A stretch of DNA of 64,000 nucleotides from assembly GCA_004154925.1 (NCBI GenBank), contig QJNS01000712.1:25802-89801 (forward strand), read 5' to 3'. The stretch comes from Monosporascus cannonballus. Taxonomy: Eukaryota; Ascomycota; Sordariomycetes; Xylariales. The notes below the pieces were generated by a model that saw only the letters and a list, made by a program, of their open reading frames with translations, ran no database searches and was not told where the DNA came from. Positions 57,505 through 64,000 of this stretch are shown here, in pieces; positions within the stretch are counted from its first letter, which is position 1, and each line of letters starts with the position of its first letter. The translations under genes and the position numbers were made by a program.

Positions 57505-57833
57505 CTTGGACGACTGTCAATTAGATGACTATTCCAGTCGTCGCCGATGATGCAGCTCGGTATCCATCTGGAATCGTTTACCTCCAATGGAGACTTTTTT
57601 CTGGGTCGCGTCGTTATCGATAGCACCGATAAGCCGATAACCCCAAGGTGGGTACGTATCTATGTACTTCGCTATGATGCACTTTATTTATGTGGAGACC
57701 CATTCAATTTAAGTCTCGGAGCCGATGCGTCCAAATTTCTGCGGTCTGTATCTCGGGAACGCAGACGTATCATCGGTTATTAGCTACGAGTTCAATCGCA
57801 GCAGCAAGAACAATACCGAACCGATCGCCCAAG
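57505..57833. promoter_or_regulatory. Shared divergent promoter of IMP3 and the bS18m gene
   Basis: 329 bp separate the two start codons, so both promoters and leaders overlap here. No protein-coding gene fits. Specific transcription-factor sites could not be assigned with confidence. Confidence 0.5.
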
Positions 57834-58825
57834 ATGCCGCCCAGAATACCTCTCCTAGCTGCTATACGGCGCCCGTCCGCCTTCCTGAGGGCTCCGGCAG
57901 CCCAACTATCCACGTCTCTGCCCCTCCAGTCCCGTAAGTAGCTGCGTTGCTCGCTCCGGAGTAGCGTCCACCTTCGGCGCCCGCCTTATATGCAGAGCAG
58001 GGTAAGCCGAACTAACAACCATCAGTGCGCCTTGACGTGCAATCGCCATCGCCATCGCCGAACTCCACTCCGTCGAACGCCAACACCAACGCCGACGGCA
58101 CCACGTCCTCCGCGTCGCCCTCCCTAACGTCCGCGATCCTCGAGATGGAGTCCGCCTCGCAGCAGCAGCGGCAGCAGCCCATGGACGCGACGTCGGCGGT
58201 GTCGGGGCTGCTGTACGGGCAGCTGGCGCGGAGCCAGCAGGCGCAGGCGCGGGCGCGCGGGCCGTCCTGGGTGGGCGGCGGCCAGGGTCAGCGGGGGGAC
58301 CCGAACCGGAACCGGCGCGTGGAGGAGGAGCTGCGGACGCACAACACCAACGACGACTATGCGCGGCAGATGACGCGGCGGTGGAGGCCGGGCGACGTCT
58401 ACGCGCCCCACGACCTGTCGCCCAGCGAGATGGGCAAGTGGCGCCGCAGCACGGCGCGGAAGCGCGACCTCGTCGACCTGCTGGGCCTGAACCCCCTGGA
58501 CATGTACCGGGTGAGTAGTAGCAGCAGGGCGTGGTTCTCTTTCTTTTAGATGGGGACGATGAGATATGCTGACGGTACTACCTTTTTCTTCCCCCCCTAG
58601 AACTTCTCCGTCATCTCCGAGTTCATGACGCCGCACGGCCGCATAAAGCGCTCCGCCGACACGGGCCTGCGGCCTGTCAACCAGCGCAAGATGGCCAAGG
58701 CGATTCGGCGCGCCATCGGCCTCGGCCTGCACCCCAGCGTCCACCAGCACCCCGAGATCCTGGCCAGGGACCCCATCAGGCGCCCTGCGCAGAACCAGCC
58801 GTCCCAGTACCAACACAGGATCTAG
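57834..58825 (+). CDS. RSM18: Mitochondrial ribosomal protein bS18m (Rsm18-like)
   Basis: Three exons: 57834-57933, 58026-58510, 58601-58825; 269 residues. The N-terminus is a mitochondrial targeting sequence rich in Arg, Ala, Leu and Ser with no acidic residue. The low-complexity middle (Ser/Asn/Gln-rich) is followed by the bS18 core: RKRDLVDLLGLNPLDMYRNFSVISEFMTPHGRIKRSADTGLRPVNQRKMAKAIRRAIGLGLHP, where the RI--R--TGL---NQR-----I-RA core is diagnostic. The protein sits in the small subunit of the mitochondrial ribosome. Intron 2 (90 bp) splits the S18 domain; the pyrimidine-rich CCCCCCCTAG acceptor is clear. Fungal bS18m proteins are longer than the bacterial protein (about 75 residues) because of the N-terminal extension. 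Confidence 0.93.
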
Positions 58826-59141
58826 CGCACCTAGGCGAAGGGAAATTTAAGGAGAGAGGTAATCTAGCCGTCGATATATGAGGCAGCCCAAAGTACTTGG
58901 GCAGGATGGCGGAGGATAGGACCAAAAAGCCTGGCTCCAGTCAATAGGCTTCAGGGGGGAGTGTGGTAGCTACACTCATTGTACACATCGTGAATTGTAC
59001 AACAGCTCGCTTTTTCGCCGTTTCTACGTATGTACAGATAAGCGAAAAGATGGCCTACTCCAATCCGATGGGGTAGGCGGGACGTGTGAGTCTATATGGC
59101 AGTTTTTGTACATATAGCAATACAAACCGACACCGGCATCG
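58826..59141. other. Convergent intergenic region
   Basis: 316 bp between the 3' ends of the bS18m and PPR genes. Nothing else recognised. Confidence 0.35.
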
Positions 59142-61707
59142 TCACGCCTTCCACGCCCGCGTTATCCTGAATTTCATCACGCCCTCCGTGTCGCGCCTCT
59201 TATACTTCTTCTGCAGCTTCTCCCACACCGGGGTATACTCCTCGAGGGCCCAGGCCTCGAAGTCATCCTTCTGTTCCTGCGACTGCAGAGCGTTGAAGAC
59301 GATGGCGAGGCTGGCGTGCATGCTCGAGTTAGTCGATGGGACTGTGCTTCTGCGGAGCGTAGACAGGTGCAGGGTGGGTACCGGGTCTGGGGCCGGTTAT
59401 ATGGTAATAGGGGAGGAAGAAAAGGGGAAGGAACACTTACGTATGGAGATTCGGCCGCTGTCCGACCACGTTCTCCATATCCTCGAGCAGGGCCTTGGCC
59501 TCGTCGAGGTGTCCGTGGGCGGCCCTCGCGCCCGCGTACGCCGAGTAGACGTGGACGGGCACATCGATCTCCATCCTCTGCATCTTTTCCCAGAGCTCGC
59601 GCGCCGGCGCGTCGCCCGAGGGCGTCACCTCGCACGCGCGGAACACGATCTCGAGGGACTGGTACGAGGGGCCCTCGACCGAGGCCGTGATCTCCCTCCA
59701 GAAGTCCAGCGCCCGGTACGCGAGGTCGCACGCCGTGTAGGCGATCATGAGCCCGTTGCACAGCAGCGTGTTGGGCGTTATGGTCGTGTCCATCTTGAGC
59801 ATGTTGTGCACCGTCTTCAGGCTCTCCAGGTCCGGGCAGCGCCCGATGCCCTCGAAGAAGCGCGTGTAGACCTCGAGCGTAGGCCGATGTATCGGGTTGC
59901 CGTGACCACGCATGTGGCCGAACACGTGGCAGGCCATGTCTGCTCTTTTCCGATCGAAAAAGTTATCTATGATGGCGACTCTGTACTCGTTCTCCAGTTC
60001 CGGGAAAAACTGGCGTAATAGCGCGTAGGAATCCCAGACTCGCGCCGTGCTGTTGTGCGGATCTAGACAATAGTCCACGAAGGCCTTGCGGACTGTCTGT
60101 CGCTCATTGATGCTGTAGTGCGCCGTATGGAGTGACAGTGTATCTATGACTTCGTAATGCTCATCGTTTCTCAGAAAGGCCATGCAGATTGATACCACCG
60201 TCTGTGGTTCTAATGTTGAACGCCGTTGCTCGAGATAGCTCGTCACTTCGAGTATGCGCTCATAATTCGGCGTTGGCGCTGAGCATAAGGCCCGAATAAA
60301 TTCGTTTAAGACAGGCGGGCATTGACTCGACTCGTCGGAGGGCATGGACCTAAATGTGGTGAATGCCCCATCCAGATCATTGGCGTTGAGACGATACTCC
60401 ATCTGTAGGAGGTATGTCTGCAAATTCGGCTCAAAGCCTATCTTCTCAGCCAGAGACATTAGACGCTCGGCAAGATACGGGTCGTTGTTATCCACGGCTA
60501 CTTTCAGAAGAGAGTTTATCGAGGTTATATTCGGCTGCGCGCCCGGCGAGTCCTGTGTCTTCTCAAGAGCAACCCGGAGCATGTGCTCCACGTGCTCGAC
60601 TCCTTTTCCCAGCAACGCCGCTGCCCAGCCGAAGGACGTGTCCCAGCAAGTTTTGTGCCGCCGCCAAACGCCGGATTCTAGCTTGCCAACCAGGTCCCGG
60701 TATACTTCTTTTGCCCAGTCCCTCTGGTCGTTGCGTATAGCGAATTGTAATATTTCGTAATAGGTGGTGCGAGACGGCGGTTGATCATCACATATTTCCC
60801 TACTGAACCAAGATTTGGTTTCCTCGATTCTATTTCTTCGAGCATAGAAGTTGGACATTACTCCATGAAGCGCTGAATCGAATTCTAGGCCGGCCTCCGT
60901 GGCCAAAGAGACGAGCTCCAGGAGGTCCCGCTCATGCCCCTCCCGGGCCAATCCGTGGATAACAGGCATCCAAGCTTTGCTCGAACGCAGCGGTATCTGA
61001 GTTGCGACCCTCCATTCCTTATAATAATCTACGAGCAGATCTCTGGCCTCGAGAGCTTGGCCGTAATGTGCCATCGTGGCTAGGAGTTGGTAGAAGTCCT
61101 TGACCTGTCCTGAACGCTCTGTATGCTTCACGCAGATTTCCCTGGACGTATGTCGCAGAGGTGTTGTTTTGGGGATGTTCAATGCCTTCCGTCTGATTTC
61201 GGTATAAAGAGCTTTCGCGAGGATAAGATGATCGGCAGCGTCATCCCTAGGTGCGGTGACCAAACAATCTCTGGCAAGCCGCAGGTCGTCTTCCGAGAGC
61301 TGTAGCGATCCGGGACCATTAGGTTGGGACAGATGGCGGAGCACTCGATGAGCACAGAGGGCCTGGGTTGAGTTTACCGTCCGGGCGTGTTTTGCCTTGT
61401 AGGCAAAGAATTCCCGCCATGCCTTAATTAATTCCGATCTAGGAGGAGGTCGGACGTAATCGTTCTCGTTGGCGCAAAACTGAAGGAATGTCTCATAACC
61501 CGGCTCGGCCTCGAGCTCTTTGAGCGTCCGGGGTGGCTTCTTGAAGAAAGCCAGGAAGGTTCTCCTCTGGGGCGACCTCGCGATACGGCATCCGACGGGG
61601 TATGTGCGGAAGGCTGGTCGAGGGAGAACACAAGAGGGGGGGACCACACGCATGCCCTGGTGGGCACTCAGGCGTCGCAGGACATGGCGGGCCACTTGCG
61701 ACCGCAT
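59142..61707 (-). CDS. Mitochondrial pentatricopeptide-repeat protein
   Basis: Two exons, 59441-61707 and 59142-59322, giving 815 residues. The first ATG in the frame is at 61707 and starts a clear mitochondrial presequence (MRSQVARHVLRRLSAHQG). The rest is almost wholly helical with many degenerate PPR-type helix pairs, for example NITSINSLLKVAVDNNDPYLAERLMSLAEKIGFEPNLQTYLLQMEYRLNANDLDGAF (shown in parts at about 60350-60540) and VHVYSAYAGARAAHGHLDEAKALLEDM near the end. PPR proteins bind organelle RNA and act in mitochondrial transcript stability, processing or translation. The specific transcript target cannot be inferred; fungal relatives of this size include translation activators of cytochrome oxidase subunits. 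The 118-bp intron near the 3' end was placed by consensus sites (GTAAGT, CTCGAG) and the conserved basic tail. Confidence 0.88.
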
Positions 61708-61737
61708 AATGGGAGGTAGGGCTATGCACACTGGCTC

Positions 61738-61809
61738 CTATAGAGAGTATGGTCAGCACTCAATTGGAAGCTGTAGGCAGACTGTTCTGAGCTCAACTCA
61801 CCCGGGCAT
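61738..61809 (-). promoter_or_regulatory. Upstream ORF and probable leader intron of the PPR gene
   Basis: A minus-strand ATG at 61807-61809 precedes the PPR start. Unspliced it codes MPG and stops. If the 64-bp intron 61738-61801 (GTGAGT...CTATAG) is removed it codes MPGSQCA before a stop. Either way a short upstream ORF lies in the leader. Confidence 0.5.
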
Positions 61810-62979
61810 GGCTGACGATGGTTGACGATCTAAGGGAGACTTAGCGTTGCATGCTGCTCGCAGCTTGAAGCTCTACCCAAAAAAGATGGAAGCATTCCCC
61901 CCCAGCGCGTCATTCCGGAGCCACCGATGATTGATTTGCAATGGAGGCGCCGTTGGGCGGGGCCGGGTTCAGGTAGCTACAGCTGCCCACATATTGGAAA
62001 CAGCTGTCGCACAGCTGTGCATTGGGCTATGTTGACCCCCTGAATCGCTGGTAGAAAAGCAACCCCCTAAGTCTCGGAAACTCTGATTCGTCCAATCTCT
62101 TAACGAGGCCAAAGATAATTCTTAGGCTGAGGGAGTAGCGCCTCTATTTTGCTTTGATTCACGGCATGTATAAGAAGCCGATCATTTCCACTATTATAAA
62201 CTGCCATCATACCTAGGGGCTAGCCAGAATAGGGAGGCATTGATAAATATACTCTGGATGCATTGTTAACGTGCTTGTGCCTCATAATAATTGACGGGGT
62301 GTTGTGTTCAAGCTTTTGTGGTTAACATGGGACGAATCTCCGCCTAATAACTGGTATACGAAGGTACAAGAAAAAATATATCCGAGCAGATGTTTACCCC
62401 TGGAAATTTCTAAAAAGAGTGTAATGATGGCACTACGCACTTATATATAACTTTAATATCTCGCACAACATTGCCCTAGGATAGCGTGAAGGTGACTCAT
62501 CCTCTCGGTACAGACGATGGCGCCGCTATACTGAGTACCAGAGCAGTTTCCGGATGAAAGGGGGAGCTCGGCACACAATTGTTAAATACGGCTTCCATAT
62601 GCCGGAAAGCTTGAAGCAGTGGCATGACCTAGTTCTTTAATTATGGAATCACTAAGTTTCAGCACCGCTCAGCTCTATTCGACCTCTCACATTGAATGCT
62701 GTGTAAATATTGTCTGTCTACTGAAAGGAAACACGTGAATTGCTGCAGCCCATATAGCGAATGATAACCTCCTGTTCCCCTCGCCTTCTACCATGTAACA
62801 TGAATTGACTCCTCAATGGAAGGACTCTAAAGGGTAGGTGATCGTGACACTGCCCGACTATCTCTGCACTCGAGGCCAATTATCCTAGGATGAGAAGAGC
62901 ACCTAAAACTGTACGGGACCCGAGACCGTTCGCCAGAGAGGCATCACAAAGACGTATTCGAAGTCGAGTTAGCCGGCTT
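61810..62979. other. Intergenic region
   Basis: About 1.2 kb between the PPR gene 5' side and the 3' end of the zinc-finger gene. AT-richer from 62150 to 62800, with no gene recognised. Confidence 0.35.
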
Positions 62980-63950
62980 TCATGGGTAATACCTCGGGAT
63001 GGTAAAGTCGTCGGCGAATCTGGCGTGGACTTTCTTAATGTGTCTGTTGTAGTTGTCGAGGCGGTTATAGGTCTTCCCGAAGCTCGCGCAACGGCGTTCG
63101 TTACACTTCCACTGGCTGGGCTCGACTCGACGACTCTGCTCCTGGGGTCGTAGTAGATCCTTCTTGGGCAAAAGGAACCTTTTACTGCCGCTGATCATCC
63201 TGGGCTGCTGATCTGAAGGGTTATTGAGTGCTACTCTATATGATGTCTCAGCTATGGATCAGTTGTCACGTTGCCATCCGAGGCGGCTTACTCCCATGAA
63301 TCATCTCGAAACTTCTGAGATTGGTTAGGCAAAGCTTCGCTGCCGCACAGACTCGACAGCGCATCTATCGAGTCTTCTTCGGGACTTTCTTCGACTAGAT
63401 ATAAGGCTGAGGGATGGTGATCGGGAATACTAGTATGTGACGAGGCAAGTGCACCTGGGGATGAATGGAAAACTGAATTATAGGGGCCCACGAGATGATA
63501 GGAGATGCCCTCGATGCTGAAGCCTGGGAAGGAGTCGAATGCGGTGCTATTATGGGTAGCGATACCCGGACCCGAGGATGTTACATTCCACCCTGTATCA
63601 TTGCCTCGGCTATAGATACTCGGCTCGCCCGGCCAGGTATGTGGCGGGGTAGGCTTTCTTGATGCTATAACAGAAGATAGTAGGCCCCGAGAACGTTCCA
63701 GTCCATATCCGTCGTAGCTGTGTACTGTTTCACTGTCGGTAACCGCCGCCGAACTAGGAGATGGCTGGATACCAGCCGTGTTGGCTCCTGGATCATGGTT
63801 CACCTGTACGTTGTCGAAGGTGAGACATTCAATCGCACCCGCCATGTAATTCTGTACTTCAGGGGTTAGTTGATGGCAACTCTCCGCAACCATCAATGTG
63901 AGGTCATCGCATTTCAAATGTGCCGTGGTAGCGTTTACGCCCTTGTCCAT
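62980..63950 (-). CDS. C2H2-like zinc-finger protein, possibly incomplete at the 5' end
   Basis: Two exons, 63292-63950 and 62980-63199, give 292 residues from the first ATG. The N-terminal two thirds are low-complexity and rich in Ser, Pro and Gly. The C-terminal exon has one zinc finger, CNERRCASFGKTYNRLDNYNRHIKKVH, with C-x4-C-x15-H-x4-H spacing; the longer first gap is common in fungal-specific C2H2 proteins, where a second, degenerate finger often lies beside it. A role as a DNA-binding regulator is inferred from the family. The frame stays open upstream of the ATG to the G-run at the window end, so a further 5' exon or a longer N-terminus is possible. The 92-bp intron has GTAAGC...CCCAG ends. 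Confidence 0.68.
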
Positions 63951-63973
63951 CAACTTCGTCCTCCATATGAAAA

Positions 63974-63993
63974 AGGGGGGGGGGGGGGGGGGG
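63974..63993. repeat. Homopolymer run of G at the window end
   Basis: About twenty consecutive G close to the last base. It may be a real homopolymer or an assembly artefact at a contig edge. Confidence 0.6.
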
Positions 63994-64000
63994 CCAAAGA

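Noticed and set aside
1..64000. tRNA, rRNA or CRISPR features
   Set aside because: Scanning by eye for B-box-like and clover-leaf patterns or spaced repeats gave nothing convincing; a tRNA search program would be needed to exclude tRNA genes.

Overview
The window reads as nuclear DNA of a filamentous ascomycete (Pezizomycotina, most likely Sordariomycetes; the class is inferred). Genes stand alone on both strands. They carry short introns of about 50-150 bp with GT...AG ends, and the products are typical of moulds: a GPI-anchored GH72 transglycosylase, a CFEM-type membrane protein, a GH35 beta-galactosidase, a But2-type secreted protein and a LaeA-like methyltransferase. A sharply bounded AT-rich block (about 10.5-19.0 kb) carries a textbook repeat-induced point mutation (RIP) pattern.

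Layout. 1-7.9 kb: a DUF1993 protein (+), a Gts1-type ArfGAP with UBA domain and NPF motifs (-, four exons) and a five-exon LaeA-like methyltransferase (-). 8-10.5 kb: no gene seen. 10.5-19.0 kb: a nested mobile element. An outer element with 94-bp terminal inverted repeats and a TA target duplication contains a 7.36-kb Ty3/gypsy LTR retrotransposon with 194-bp LTRs, whose reverse transcriptase and integrase are wrecked by C-to-T/G-to-A changes. 19.4-21.1 kb: a group II PLP-dependent decarboxylase (+). 21.6-26.3 kb: a small UPF0390 protein (-) and a CFEM-type membrane protein with a long polyglutamine tail (-). 28-33.4 kb: the DEAD-box helicase Dbp5 (-) and the F-BAR/C1/SH3 protein Bzz1 (+), transcribed divergently. 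34.9-38.4 kb: a ten-exon secreted beta-galactosidase (+). 39.6-40.6 kb: a broken retropepsin-like gene. 43-47.3 kb: GH72 glucanosyltransferase (+) and the But2-type protein (-). 47.4-52.5 kb: gene-poor, with one clear relic at 51.25-51.79 kb. 52.5-61.7 kb: a compact housekeeping block with an ERCC6L2-like SNF2 ATPase (-), Imp3 (-), mitochondrial ribosomal protein bS18m (+) and a mitochondrial PPR protein (-). 63-64 kb: a C2H2-like zinc-finger protein (-) running towards the window end.

There is no operon or convincing biosynthetic cluster. The most coherent neighbourhood is Imp3/bS18m/PPR: cytosolic ribosome biogenesis, mitoribosome and organelle RNA functions share intergenic space. The most unusual structure is the nested transposon, where the TIRs and LTRs are much less mutated than the sequence between them. 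All exon boundaries were deduced by reading splice signals and checking reading frame and family conservation by eye; no search or alignment program was run.
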